Assembly: GCF_031455095.1 (NCBI RefSeq)
Contig: NZ_JAVDSB010000003.1
Span: 310,001 to 374,000 of the forward strand
Reading direction: 5' to 3'
Source of the DNA: Paenibacillus_E qinlingensis_A
Lineage (GTDB): Bacteria > Bacillota > Bacilli > Paenibacillales > NBRC-103111
Length of the DNA stretch: 64,000 nucleotides
A program made the translations under genes and the position numbers. A model generated the notes under the pieces. That model ran no database searches, was not told the DNA's origin, and saw only the letters and a list, made by a program, of their open reading frames with translations. Positions 35,222-44,210 of the stretch are shown in pieces (the stretch's first letter is position 1; every line of letters starts with the position of its first letter).

Positions 35222-35665
35222 ATGAGCTTAAGCGATCGATTGAACGAAGATATGAAACAAGCGATGAAGAGTCAGGACAAGTTTAAGCTCTCTGTAATTC
35301 GAATGGTACGATCTACGATTAAGAATTCTGAGATTGATCTGAAAAGACCCTTAGACGACAATGAAGTGCTTGATGTTCTAACTCGTGAGATCAAACAGCG
35401 TAAGGATTCCCTCCAAGAATTTACCAAGGCAGGTCGAGATGACCTAGCCGACAACCTGAGCGCGGAACTTGTTATTCTAGCTGAGTACATGCCGCAACAG
35501 CTTTCTGAGGAAGAAGTGAAAGCCATTGTACAGCAGACCATCCAGCAAATTGGTGCTTCTTCCAAAGCGGATATGGGCAAAGTGATGACGGCATTGATGC
35601 CTCAGGTTAAAGGACGCGCTGATGGTAAACTTATCAATCAGTTAGTTCAACAACTATTAGGTTAA
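35222..35665 (+). CDS. yqeY: GatB/YqeY domain protein
   Basis: A 147-residue YqeY protein, related to the tail domain of the GatB amidotransferase subunit that contacts tRNA. Typical patterns are MSLSDRLNEDMKQAMKS at the start, IRMVRSTIKNSEID, AEYMPQQLSEEE and GKVMTALMPQVKGRADGKL. It starts 8 bases after rpsU with AGGAGG. Its cellular role is not settled. Confidence 0.93.
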   Translation: MSLSDRLNEDMKQAMKSQDKFKLSVIRMVRSTIKNSEIDLKRPLDDNEVLDVLTREIKQRKDSLQEFTKAGRDDLADNLSAELVILAEYMPQQLSEEEVKAIVQQTIQQIGASSKADMGKVMTALMPQVKGRADGKLINQLVQQLLG

Positions 35666-35683
35666 CACCAAATATGTTTTGTG

Positions 35684-35717
35684 AAGATCGAGTGGATTTT
35701 TCTGCTCGGTCTTTTTT
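35684..35717 (+). terminator. intrinsic terminator after yqeY
   Basis: AAGATCGAG pairs with CTCGGTCTT (one wobble), followed by a T run. Confidence 0.8.
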
Positions 35718-35756
35718 CCATTTTATGGAGCAATATTAATTATTCTAATGAAATTC

Positions 35757-35782
35757 CGAAACAGTTCATAAACTAATACGTA
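35757..35782 (+). promoter_or_regulatory. ECF sigma-W-type promoter of nfeD-floA
   Basis: GAAAC (35758-35762) and CGTA (35779-35782) are separated by exactly 16 bp, matching the sigma-W consensus of Bacillus except for the first base of TGAAAC. The homologous yqeZ-yqfA operon of B. subtilis is known to be sigma-W dependent. The start of nfeD lies about 40 bases downstream. Confidence 0.75.
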
Positions 35783-35825
35783 CATATCTATGGATAAGAA
35801 AGTTTAGGGGAAGGAGTGAACGACG

Positions 35826-36491
35826 ATGTTTCTTGATAACTTATCTGAGTTTCTGACCCACCCTGTTACCGCAACCGTCTTACTGGTAGTTGGCATTATT
35901 GGTATTGCGCTTGAACTGTTATTTTTCAGTAGCGGTTTGCTGGCCCTAGCTGGTGTTGCTGGTTTTGGTTTATACTTCTTGGGCTTCTATTTAGCTGGTT
36001 TTGCAAGCTTTGGTGATTTAACTGTATTGGCCATTGGTTTAGTCCTATTAATTTTGGAATTAGTGGTTCCCAGCTTCGGCATTCTCAGCGTGTTAGGTGC
36101 GATCTGCCTATTCGGCGGGGTAATGATGGCGTCCTCGGATCCCAAGGAAGCAGCCTATATGCTGGTCATCGCGTTGCTTATCGCTATCGTGGTCGTGATT
36201 GCTGCCATCCGGAGATTCAAGAACCGCGGTATTTGGAATCGCTTTATTCTGAAGGAACAATTAACGACCAGCAAGGGCTTCACATCGAATCCAGATCAAT
36301 CCTACTTGATCGGGATGACAGGTGAGGCTGTAACGCCGCTGCGACCAGCGGGTACGGCCCTCATTCAGGGAGAACGCGTAGATGTCGTTACGAATGGGAA
36401 TTTTATTTCTGCAAACAGGGCCATTGTTGTCGTAGAAGTAGAAGGGGTACGTGTTGTAGTTAAAGAAGTGGATAACCAACATAACAATTAG
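35826..36491 (+). CDS. NfeD-like membrane protein
   Basis: A 221-residue short NfeD protein (YqeZ-like without the protease part). It has four to five membrane helices in residues about 15-130, then a C-terminal OB-fold-like NfeD domain (about 150-218) with LIGMTGEAVTPLRPAGTALI and GERVDVVTNG. NfeD proteins accompany flotillins and affect membrane microdomains. floA follows 13 bases downstream. Confidence 0.9.
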   Translation: MFLDNLSEFLTHPVTATVLLVVGIIGIALELLFFSSGLLALAGVAGFGLYFLGFYLAGFASFGDLTVLAIGLVLLILELVVPSFGILSVLGAICLFGGVMMASSDPKEAAYMLVIALLIAIVVVIAAIRRFKNRGIWNRFILKEQLTTSKGFTSNPDQSYLIGMTGEAVTPLRPAGTALIQGERVDVVTNGNFISANRAIVVVEVEGVRVVVKEVDNQHNN

Positions 36492-36504
36492 GAGGAAACA
36501 TACA

Positions 36505-37494
36505 ATGACGATTGAACCAGGCTTATACTTGGTGCTGCTCGCAGCCATCATTATTATCGTGTTATCGATTTTACTAAGTGTTGTTCCAGTTATGCTTTGG
36601 ATATCTGCACTAGCTTCCGGAGTAAGAATTAGTATTATTACCTTGATTGCCATGAGACTCCGTCGAGTTACACCTAGTCGTATCGTAAATCCAATGATTA
36701 AAGCAACGAAAGCGGGTATTGACCTTAGTGTTAACCAATTGGAAAGTCACTATCTAGCAGGTGGTAATGTTGATCGTGTTGTGAACGCATTAATTGCTGC
36801 ACATCGAGCCAAAATTCACTTAGAGTTCGAGCGCGCGGCGGCCATTGATTTGGCGGGTCGTGATGTGTTGTTAGCCGTTCAAATGAGTGTAAATCCACGC
36901 GTAATCGAAACGCCTAACGTCTCAGCAGTTGCGAAGAACGGCATTGAAGTAAAAGTTATTGCAAGGGTTACGGTTCGTGCGAATATTGATCGACTCGTCG
37001 GTGGTGCGGGGGAGGAGACTATTATTGCCCGCGTCGGTGAAGGGATTGTTACAACGGTAGGGTCAAGCGAATCACATAAGGACGTTTTAGAAAATCCAGA
37101 CATGATCTCACGTACCGTGTTAGGTAAAGGTCTAGATGCGGGGACAGCTTTTGAAATTCTGTCCATTGATATTGCGGATGTAGATGTAGGCAAAAATATT
37201 GGCGCCCATTTGCAAACGGAGCAAGCCGAAGCGGACAAACGAATTGCGCAAGCGAAGGCAGAGGAACGCCGGGCGATGGCGGTTGCAGCAGAGCAAGAAA
37301 TGAAAGCGCGAGTCGTCGAGATGCGAGCTAAGGTTGTTGAGTCTGAGTCACAGGTGCCGCTTGCTATGGCCGAGGCACTTCGCAATGGCCAATTAGGCGT
37401 GATGGATTATATGAACCTCAAAAATATTGAATCCGATACACAAATGCGCTCCTCATTAGGCAAAATAAACGACGGAAAACCTGAGAAGGAATAA
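36505..37494 (+). CDS. floA: flotillin-like protein FloA
   Basis: A 329-residue membrane-microdomain scaffold. An N-terminal hydrophobic hairpin (about 8-50) anchors it, followed by an SPFH domain (about 60-240) and an Ala/Glu-rich coiled coil (about 240-300, EQAEADKRIAQAKAEERRA). AGGAGG precedes the ATG. It is cotranscribed with nfeD from the apparent sigma-W promoter. Confidence 0.95.
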   Translation: MTIEPGLYLVLLAAIIIIVLSILLSVVPVMLWISALASGVRISIITLIAMRLRRVTPSRIVNPMIKATKAGIDLSVNQLESHYLAGGNVDRVVNALIAAHRAKIHLEFERAAAIDLAGRDVLLAVQMSVNPRVIETPNVSAVAKNGIEVKVIARVTVRANIDRLVGGAGEETIIARVGEGIVTTVGSSESHKDVLENPDMISRTVLGKGLDAGTAFEILSIDIADVDVGKNIGAHLQTEQAEADKRIAQAKAEERRAMAVAAEQEMKARVVEMRAKVVESESQVPLAMAEALRNGQLGVMDYMNLKNIESDTQMRSSLGKINDGKPEKE

Positions 37495-37511
37495 GGTTAC
37501 GAGGTGATGGA

Positions 37512-37979
37512 ATGGAAGCGCTAATCGTATTCTTATTTAAGAATTGGTATTTGGTCATTATTGCATTAACTTTTTATTATCAAATTCAAAGCAGGCGCAA
37601 ACGTGCTGCGGGTGGAGAAACCAGAACCAGAACGGGTATGCCAACCTTTGGCAATGGCCCAGGAGACGCTGGAAGGCCTGTAGAAGCGAAGACAGTACAA
37701 GCGGGACATATTGCTCAGCGGAGTCGACCTGAACGCACGAGAGACGAATTTAGTCAGTCTGGACTTGGAAAGTCAGTGGTGGCTCCTAAGCTGAAAACAT
37801 CACCTTTCACGCCTCAGGTTACGAATAGTAGTGCAGCGGTGAGTTCTCCTATTTATTCGGATGAAATTTCCTCTTCGCGTATTTTTCCGGATCAGCCTAA
37901 TCGTGAACAGGTGCTCCAAGGTGTCGTATGGGCCGAGATCCTAGGTCCGCCGCGCGCCAAAAAGCCATATCGCAGATAA
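37512..37979 (+). CDS. single-pass membrane protein in the floA operon
   Basis: A 155-residue protein with one N-terminal membrane helix (about 4-24), then a long polar, Ser/Pro/Arg-rich and probably disordered tail ending in a short conserved-looking patch (QGVVWAEILGPPRAKKP). It occupies the place of yqfB in B. subtilis, but I see no sequence likeness that I can name. It is the last gene before a strong terminator. Confidence 0.75.
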   Translation: MEALIVFLFKNWYLVIIALTFYYQIQSRRKRAAGGETRTRTGMPTFGNGPGDAGRPVEAKTVQAGHIAQRSRPERTRDEFSQSGLGKSVVAPKLKTSPFTPQVTNSSAAVSSPIYSDEISSSRIFPDQPNREQVLQGVVWAEILGPPRAKKPYRR

Positions 37980-37990
37980 TCATTGATATG

Positions 37991-38024
37991 AAGCCCCTTT
38001 GCAGAAGAAGCAAGGGGGCTTTTT
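37991..38024 (+). terminator. intrinsic terminator of the nfeD-floA operon
   Basis: AAGCCCCTTTGC pairs with GCAAGGGGGCTT (one wobble), followed by TTTTT. Confidence 0.9.
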
Positions 38025-38061
38025 GTATTTAGCTGAGAAGGACAGCGCAGCCGTTTAGTCA

Positions 38062-38090
38062 GCATAAAAGCGGATTCTTCCGCATAATTT
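38062..38090 (+). promoter_or_regulatory. sigma-E-like promoter of yqfCD
   Basis: GCATAAA (38062-38068) and CATAATTT (38083-38090) are 14 bp apart, resembling the mother-cell sigma-E consensus (KMATAWW and CATACAHT). yqfC and yqfD are sigma-E genes in B. subtilis. Confidence 0.5.
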
Positions 38091-38155
38091 GGTAGAAAGT
38101 CTATGCGCGTTTACTGCATTCTTGATCTTCTAGTTAGAGGGGGTACTGCCCAGCT

Positions 38156-38434
38156 ATGCGTCGCTTGACCCGCAAATGGAACCAGTTCACGGCCAAGATC
38201 CTTGATCTTCCCCAAGATGTTGTACAGGATTTGCCGCGAATCACGATGATCGGCAACGTACAGCTATATGTTGAGAATCACCGGGGCGTACTGCATTTTT
38301 CTAGTGAAATACTGAAGTTGGAGTTAGCGAAAGGGACGTTGGAGGTTTGTGGCCAGCGGTTGGTTATTAGGGCGATTCTTTCCGAAGAGGTATTCATCGA
38401 GGGTGTTATCGATCACGTGAAATATATGCCATAG
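38156..38434 (+). CDS. yqfC: sporulation protein YqfC
   Basis: A 92-residue protein matching YqfC in length, content (LPQDVVQDLPRITMIGN, VENHRGVLHF) and place directly before yqfD. It is made in the mother cell in B. subtilis; its biochemical role is not known. A GAGGGGG site lies about 13 bases before the ATG. Confidence 0.9.
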   Translation: MRRLTRKWNQFTAKILDLPQDVVQDLPRITMIGNVQLYVENHRGVLHFSSEILKLELAKGTLEVCGQRLVIRAILSEEVFIEGVIDHVKYMP

Positions 38435-38475
38435 AAAAGTAATTGGTAGTGTGAATGAGAACTGGAGGCTGAGTC

Positions 38476-39669
38476 ATGAAACAATCCCTATTCATTGCCC
38501 GTTTGCGTGGCTATGTACGCATACAAATTAGAGGCAAGGACTGCGAAAGGTTGATACATCCCATGGTGGAGGGCGGTTTCTCCATTTGGGATATTCAAGC
38601 TGGCAAAGACGGGAAGCTGGAGCTGTATATCCTCATTAAGGATTTCTTTCGACTTCGGCCGCTCTTGAAACGGACAGGCTGTAGAGTACACGTGTTAGAA
38701 AGATTTGGACTGCCCTTTTTTATGGATAAAATCGGTAAGAGAAAAGTGTTGTTTGGTGGATTTGCTGCTTTCATCATCAGCCTCTATGTGCTGACCTCTT
38801 TGGTGTGGCAGGTGACGGTGGATGGCAATGATCGTATTGAAGCTAAGGACATTTTGCAAGCAGCATCTAAACAAGGTATTCATAAGTTTCAGTGGAAATT
38901 TAAGCTGGACAAGACTGAGGATTTATCTCGTGCGATTCAGCAGGAACTGCCAGATGCGGCGTGGGTCGGTGTTGAAATTCGCGGTACACATATTACGATA
39001 AAAGTGGTTGAGGCGACCATTCCGCGCAAAGAACCTTTAAAAAATCCGCGCAATATCGTGGCTGCCAAAAGTGCGTTGGTTACCGAAATTCAATCTGTGA
39101 AGGGAAAGCCGATGGTTAAGCCGAATACCTATGTTCGCAAAGGGGCAGTTTTAATCTCGGGTACCATTGGTGATGAGCAGAATAGTCAAGTCGTCGTTGC
39201 AGATGGTAAGATAAGAGGAGTGGTCTGGTATACCTCCCGAATTGAGGCGCCACTTACGAAACAGTATAAAGTCTATACAGGTGAAACTGTGCATCGCAGC
39301 TATCTTGTTTTTGGGACAAGGGCTCTCCAGCTTACTGGTTATGGGAAGGCCCAATTTGAACATTTTGAAACGATACCTGAACGAAAAACACTGGCTTGGC
39401 GCTCATTTTCACTTGGACTTGGATGGCTGCATGAGAAGGTGATGGAGGTTAATTTGGTCGAAGAGCCGATGGAAGCGGCGAATGCCGAAAAGGTTGGCAT
39501 CGAGCAGGCTAGAGCCAAATTACTAGCGGCAGCAGGCGAGGATGCAAGGATCGTCGGAGAAAAAATTTTGCATGAAAAAACAGAGAATGGTAAAATTTAT
39601 ATAGACGTTCATTTTGAGGTCGAAGAGAATATCGCTGAAGAACAACCAATTGTGACACAAGGAGAATGA
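38476..39669 (+). CDS. yqfD: sporulation protein YqfD
   Basis: A 397-residue membrane-anchored sporulation protein. A cytoplasmic N-terminal part (about 1-88) precedes one membrane helix (about 93-112), then a large outer domain with VTVDGNDRI, AAWVGVEIRGTHI and GAVLISGTIGDEQNSQVVVADGKIRG. GGAGG precedes the ATG. It is required for efficient sporulation in Bacillus and here is followed at once by phoH. Confidence 0.9.
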   Translation: MKQSLFIARLRGYVRIQIRGKDCERLIHPMVEGGFSIWDIQAGKDGKLELYILIKDFFRLRPLLKRTGCRVHVLERFGLPFFMDKIGKRKVLFGGFAAFIISLYVLTSLVWQVTVDGNDRIEAKDILQAASKQGIHKFQWKFKLDKTEDLSRAIQQELPDAAWVGVEIRGTHITIKVVEATIPRKEPLKNPRNIVAAKSALVTEIQSVKGKPMVKPNTYVRKGAVLISGTIGDEQNSQVVVADGKIRGVVWYTSRIEAPLTKQYKVYTGETVHRSYLVFGTRALQLTGYGKAQFEHFETIPERKTLAWRSFSLGLGWLHEKVMEVNLVEEPMEAANAEKVGIEQARAKLLAAAGEDARIVGEKILHEKTENGKIYIDVHFEVEENIAEEQPIVTQGE

Positions 39670-39675
39670 GGCCTG

Positions 39676-40641
39676 TTGATAGAAAATGCGCAATCTGTAA
39701 AAATTACTTTGAAAAATCCGGCTGAGGGACTAGCTTTATTTGGGCCGCAGGATAAATTCTTGCATGTCATCGAACGGGAAATTGATGCTCAAATCTTTAC
39801 GCGCGAAGCCGAAATAACGATTCAAGGCAGGGCTGCGGAAGTGAACTCACTTCAGCAGCTCTTTGAAGTTCTTTTGCAGCTAATCCGCAATAATTACACA
39901 GTAACAGAGCGAGATGTGCTCTATGCCGTTGAATTAGCGAAGCAAATGAAGGCAGAGCAATTATTGGATCTGTTTAAAGGTGAAATTACTACCACGCACA
40001 AAGGGAAGCCGATTCGTGTCAAAACGATTGGACAGAAAAAATATGTAGAAACGATTAAGAAGAAGGATATTGTTTTTGGAATTGGCCCAGCAGGAACAGG
40101 CAAAACCTATTTAGCTGTTGTTCTAGCGGTGACTCGTCTGAAGGAAGGTGCTGTTAAACGCATTGTTCTTACGCGTCCAGCCGTAGAAGCAGGGGAAAGT
40201 CTCGGGTTTCTACCAGGGGACTTGCAGGAAAAAGTTGACCCTTATTTACGCCCATTGTATGATGCTCTTAATGATGTCTTAGGGCCTGAGCAAGTAGCGA
40301 AGTCACTAGAACGCGGACTCATAGAAATTGCCCCTTTAGCCTATATGAGGGGGCGTACATTGGACGATTCATTTATCATCCTGGATGAGGCGCAGAACAC
40401 AACTCCTGAGCAAATGAAGATGTTTCTGACAAGGCTTGGTTTTGGTTCTAAGATGGTTATCACAGGCGATGTAACACAGATTGATTTACCACGAGGCAAG
40501 TCATCTGGATTGGTTGAAGCGTCTCGTATTCTAAGTGGGATTGAAGAATTGGGTTTTATTCATTTTGATGAGGGTGACGTTGTTCGTCATTCACTCGTTC
40601 AGAAGATCATTGTTGCCTATAACGCTGAATCGACTAAGTAA
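39676..40641 (+). CDS. phoH: PhoH-like ATPase
   Basis: A 321-residue P-loop ATPase. An N-terminal KH-like region (about 1-110) precedes Walker A GPAGTGKTYLA (about 138), RPAVEAGESLGFLPGD, Walker B FIILDEAQN and TGDVTQIDLP. It starts at TTG 39676, 6 bases after yqfD. It stands beside ybeY and pgpH as in most Bacillales, which suggests a link to RNA metabolism. Confidence 0.94.
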   Translation: MIENAQSVKITLKNPAEGLALFGPQDKFLHVIEREIDAQIFTREAEITIQGRAAEVNSLQQLFEVLLQLIRNNYTVTERDVLYAVELAKQMKAEQLLDLFKGEITTTHKGKPIRVKTIGQKKYVETIKKKDIVFGIGPAGTGKTYLAVVLAVTRLKEGAVKRIVLTRPAVEAGESLGFLPGDLQEKVDPYLRPLYDALNDVLGPEQVAKSLERGLIEIAPLAYMRGRTLDDSFIILDEAQNTTPEQMKMFLTRLGFGSKMVITGDVTQIDLPRGKSSGLVEASRILSGIEELGFIHFDEGDVVRHSLVQKIIVAYNAESTK

Positions 40642-40681
40642 AGATGCTAGTTTGGCTAGATAGAGAGGAATGACCTCCGTA

Positions 40682-42928
40682 ATGAAAAATGAAGTGCAAA
40701 TGAAAGGCAAATTTCATTACCGGCTGAGCGGATGGAAATACAATACGGGCTTAAGAATACTTTTGTTTCTCATATTAGGATTGATATTCTACGCGACCTT
40801 GTATGAGAAGCTTGTTCCACAAGTTTTTGATATTACACTGGGTATGAAGAGTGAGAAGACGATCTATGCACCGGAACAGATTGAGAACGCTGTCGCGACG
40901 GAGCAAGCCAAAGAAGATGCTGCGAAGCGCGTCCCACCTGTCTATCAGATCGTTAACCTCAAGAATGAAATCATCAGTGATGCCATTTTTGATAAATTAT
41001 CTCAGATCAATGCAGATGAAGAAGTGAAGTTCGATGATAAGGTGAGTATTTACCGTCGTGTCATTCCACAATTGATTAGTGAGTTGACGAATGATACCAT
41101 CAAAACCCTACGGAATAGTGGGCAATATAACGATTTGTTACTTGAACAAATTCAACTTGGTTTGTCGGATCAGAAATATCCGCTTCCTGAGGAAATTTAT
41201 TTTAAACTGCCGCGGTTGACCAAGGAAGATTTAGCGGATATGCGTACTGTGACGAAAGATATTGTTACCAAGCTGATGATTGAAGAAATCTTGGATGCAA
41301 AAACAGCCAGGGCTAAGGTTGCAGAAATGGTGAATACGTCTACGCTAGCGAAGAATACTTCCCGTGAAATGGTAACCGAGATTGCCAGAACTTTAATTAC
41401 GCCAAATAAATTTTTTGATCAAAAAGGCACTGATGATGCCAAAGGGCAAGCAAGAAGCAATATGAAGACTGTTTATATTAATAAGAATGATGTGCTGGTC
41501 AAATCTGGCGATGTCATTACGGAAGAAATATATACACGGTTGGAAAAGCTTAAACTGTTAAAGGATAAGGCGAATCATTTGCCGCAGTTTGGCCTTGTTA
41601 TTCTTTGTGCTCTGTTATCATTTGTTATCTTTATGTTCGTTAGACAGAGTAACTTGCAGGTCAAATACAATAATTCGCAGCTGGTCATGCTTGTTTTGAT
41701 CTTTTTAATGAATATCGCTGGCATGAAAATCATTTCACTGCTGCAGAATTTCGACTATCCTTTCATTGGGTATTTGGCTCCTACAGCTCTTGGAAGTATT
41801 TTGATCGCGATCTTGTTGGATGCACCGCTTGCATTTATTTCATCGGTTTTATTCTCCATAATTGCGAGCATTATTTTTAATGCTGAGCACGATGCGCTAT
41901 TCGATTTCCGATTTGGCTTAGTCAGCTTAGTTATTTGCTTTAGCGGCGTGTTTACGATTCAACGTGCTAGTCAACGTGCGACCATTTTAAAAGCGGGCCT
42001 CATGATCGCTTTCTTCTCCATGTTAACCATAACGGCGATGCTGTTGATGGAAGATCATTTTCAACAAAGAGAAGCATTGATGTCCCTGTCTTTTGCTACA
42101 GCTGGCGGACTAGTTACGGTCGTATTCGTCATTGGATTGCTTCCGTTTTTTGAAGCTTCCTTCGGGATTCTTTCTCCGCTTAAGCTTGTCGAGCTTTCAA
42201 ATCCCAATCATCCCTTACTGCGTAAGCTGCTCACGGAGACACCTGGCACGTATCATCATAGTGTGATGGTAGGCAACTTGTCCGAAGCGGCGGCCGAATC
42301 TATAGGTGCAGACGGGTTACTGTGCCGTGTAGGATCGTACTATCATGATATCGGTAAAACAAAGCGACCAAGTTACTTTATCGAAAATCAAACGAATATT
42401 GAAAATCCGCATGATCGGATTGATCCGAATTTAAGCAAGTCCATTATTATCGCGCACCCGCGTGATGGTGTTGATATGTTGAAGGACTTCAAAATGCCGA
42501 AACCGATTCGCGATATCGCTGAGCAGCATCATGGAACAACGCTACTGCACTATTTCTATCATAAAGCGAAGAAACTAGCTGAAGAAGAGAACAGTGAGAA
42601 AGGGATACGTGAAGAAGATTTTCGATATCCAGGTCCTAAAGCGCAATCGAAAGAAGCGGCAATTGTGGGAATTGCAGACAGCGTAGAAGCGGCTGTACGT
42701 TCATTACGCAACCCTACGTTGGAACAGATCGATTCCATGGTAACCAAGATTATCAAATCACGGTTAGATGATGGTCAGTTCAACGAATGTGACCTCACGC
42801 TGAAAGAGCTTGATAAAATAGCGAAAACATTGAATGAAACCTTGCTAGGGATTTTTCATTCGCGAATAGAGTACCCAGGTGAAATTACGGGTAAGAAGCC
42901 AGGAGATAAGAAGGAGGGCAATTCCTAA
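40682..42928 (+). CDS. pgpH: 7TM-HD c-di-AMP phosphodiesterase
   Basis: A 748-residue membrane signalling enzyme (YqfF/PgpH type). It has one N-terminal membrane helix, an outer 7TMR-HDED domain (about 50-290), seven membrane helices (about 300-490) and a cytoplasmic HD domain with His555-Asp556 in YHDIGK. Homologues hydrolyse c-di-AMP. ATG at 40682 is preferred, since GAGAGGA directly abuts the ATG at 40670. The stop overlaps the start of ybeY (TAATG). Confidence 0.9.
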   Translation: MKNEVQMKGKFHYRLSGWKYNTGLRILLFLILGLIFYATLYEKLVPQVFDITLGMKSEKTIYAPEQIENAVATEQAKEDAAKRVPPVYQIVNLKNEIISDAIFDKLSQINADEEVKFDDKVSIYRRVIPQLISELTNDTIKTLRNSGQYNDLLLEQIQLGLSDQKYPLPEEIYFKLPRLTKEDLADMRTVTKDIVTKLMIEEILDAKTARAKVAEMVNTSTLAKNTSREMVTEIARTLITPNKFFDQKGTDDAKGQARSNMKTVYINKNDVLVKSGDVITEEIYTRLEKLKLLKDKANHLPQFGLVILCALLSFVIFMFVRQSNLQVKYNNSQLVMLVLIFLMNIAGMKIISLLQNFDYPFIGYLAPTALGSILIAILLDAPLAFISSVLFSIIASIIFNAEHDALFDFRFGLVSLVICFSGVFTIQRASQRATILKAGLMIAFFSMLTITAMLLMEDHFQQREALMSLSFATAGGLVTVVFVIGLLPFFEASFGILSPLKLVELSNPNHPLLRKLLTETPGTYHHSVMVGNLSEAAAESIGADGLLCRVGSYYHDIGKTKRPSYFIENQTNIENPHDRIDPNLSKSIIIAHPRDGVDMLKDFKMPKPIRDIAEQHHGTTLLHYFYHKAKKLAEEENSEKGIREEDFRYPGPKAQSKEAAIVGIADSVEAAVRSLRNPTLEQIDSMVTKIIKSRLDDGQFNECDLTLKELDKIAKTLNETLLGIFHSRIEYPGEITGKKPGDKKEGNS

Positions 42929-43464
42929 TGGCAAGTGTGGATTTAACGTTAGCATGGAGCAGTGAACAAGAAGAGAAGGAAATCACACCTGCGTTCATTG
43001 AGAAGCTTGAAGAACTTCTTAAACTTGCAGGTGAGATTGAAGGCATTACCGAAGGAGAGGTTGCTCTTACGTTTGTTGACGATGAGACGATCCAAGATCT
43101 GAATAAACAATATCGTAACTTAGATAAACCGACGGATGTCCTTTCTTTTGCAATGAGTGAATTTGGGGATGACGAGATTCAGATCAATTATGAAGATGAC
43201 AGCGAGGATTCCGAAGGTGAACTCCAAGAAGGTGAAACCGTATCGGAAGCGTTCATTGAGCCGCTTGGCGATATTATTATTTCCGTACCGCGTGCTATCG
43301 CGCAAGCGGAAGATTATGGTCACTCGGTAGAACGCGAGTTAGGTTTTTTGTTTGTACATGGATTCCTACATCTTATTGGGTACGATCACCAGAGTGAAGA
43401 GGAAGAAAAAATGATGTTCGCTAAACAGGAGGACATTTTGCAGAGGGCAGGCTTGACGCGATAA
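42928..43464 (+). CDS. ybeY: rRNA maturation endoribonuclease YbeY
   Basis: A 178-residue metalloenzyme for 16S rRNA 3'-end maturation and quality control. Its zinc site is His144, His148, His154 in HGFLHLIGYDH. It is about 20 residues longer than usual: an acidic insertion (about 82-106, rich in Asp/Glu) lies between the TDVLSFAMSEF segment and PLGDIIISVPRA. It overlaps both pgpH and dgkA by one base. Confidence 0.95.
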   Translation: MASVDLTLAWSSEQEEKEITPAFIEKLEELLKLAGEIEGITEGEVALTFVDDETIQDLNKQYRNLDKPTDVLSFAMSEFGDDEIQINYEDDSEDSEGELQEGETVSEAFIEPLGDIIISVPRAIAQAEDYGHSVERELGFLFVHGFLHLIGYDHQSEEEEKMMFAKQEDILQRAGLTR

Positions 43465-44168
43465 TGTCGAGCGGCTTCCGTAAATGGCGCAGAAGTTTTC
43501 GGTATGCTTATGAGGGAATTAAGTACGCACTAGATACGCAACGTAATATGAAATTCCATTTTTCCGTTGCGTTTCTTGTTTTACTAGCAGCGCTGTTCAT
43601 CCATTTGTCCAAAACAGATATTTTATTTATCTTATTAGCGGTAACTCTCATGATTGTTACGGAATTAATTAATACGGCTGTGGAGAAAACGGTGGACCTG
43701 GCGATGCCAGACCGACATCCCTTAGCCAAAATTGCGAAGGACGTCGCCGCGGCGTCCGTATTGGTGTCTGCCATGTTTGCAGTCGTTGTGGGTTTAGTTG
43801 TTTTCTACGAGCCCATCGATCAGCTGCTGCGACATGCTAGGCTCCAAGAGACACCGCTATCTGCAGGTGCGATATGGATCTTAATTGCACTTGTCATGCT
43901 GACGGTGATCGTTATTGAGACTCGCTTTTCAGATAAAGGCAAATTAGTGCGGCCTAGTTTATTGACAGCTATTGCTTTTGCAATTGCCACAGTCATTTTG
44001 GTCATTGTGACCGAAACGATCGCTGCGTTACTTGCGTATACGCTGTCTATTATTATCTTAATTGTGTTATATGATAAAAAAACAAGGCCATTTCCAGCAC
44101 TCTTTTTGGGGGCGATGATTGGTATTGTGGTGACGCTCCTCGCTTTTACCTGCTTAAACATGCTATAA
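43464..44168 (+). CDS. dgkA: DgkA-type lipid kinase with extra C-terminal membrane domain
   Basis: A 234-residue membrane protein. The first 125 residues or so are the normal three-helix diacylglycerol/undecaprenol kinase: FRYAYEGIKYALDTQRNMKFH, ELINTAVEKTVDL and AKDVAAASVL. The remaining 110 residues form about four further membrane helices absent from the standard protein, which is half as long. In Firmicutes this enzyme usually phosphorylates undecaprenol. It overlaps ybeY by one base. Confidence 0.88.
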   Translation: MSSGFRKWRRSFRYAYEGIKYALDTQRNMKFHFSVAFLVLLAALFIHLSKTDILFILLAVTLMIVTELINTAVEKTVDLAMPDRHPLAKIAKDVAAASVLVSAMFAVVVGLVVFYEPIDQLLRHARLQETPLSAGAIWILIALVMLTVIVIETRFSDKGKLVRPSLLTAIAFAIATVILVIVTETIAALLAYTLSIIILIVLYDKKTRPFPALFLGAMIGIVVTLLAFTCLNML

Positions 44169-44210
44169 CTTAACTATTACTTACTATTTCTTATAAAAGG
44201 GTGGATGGCT

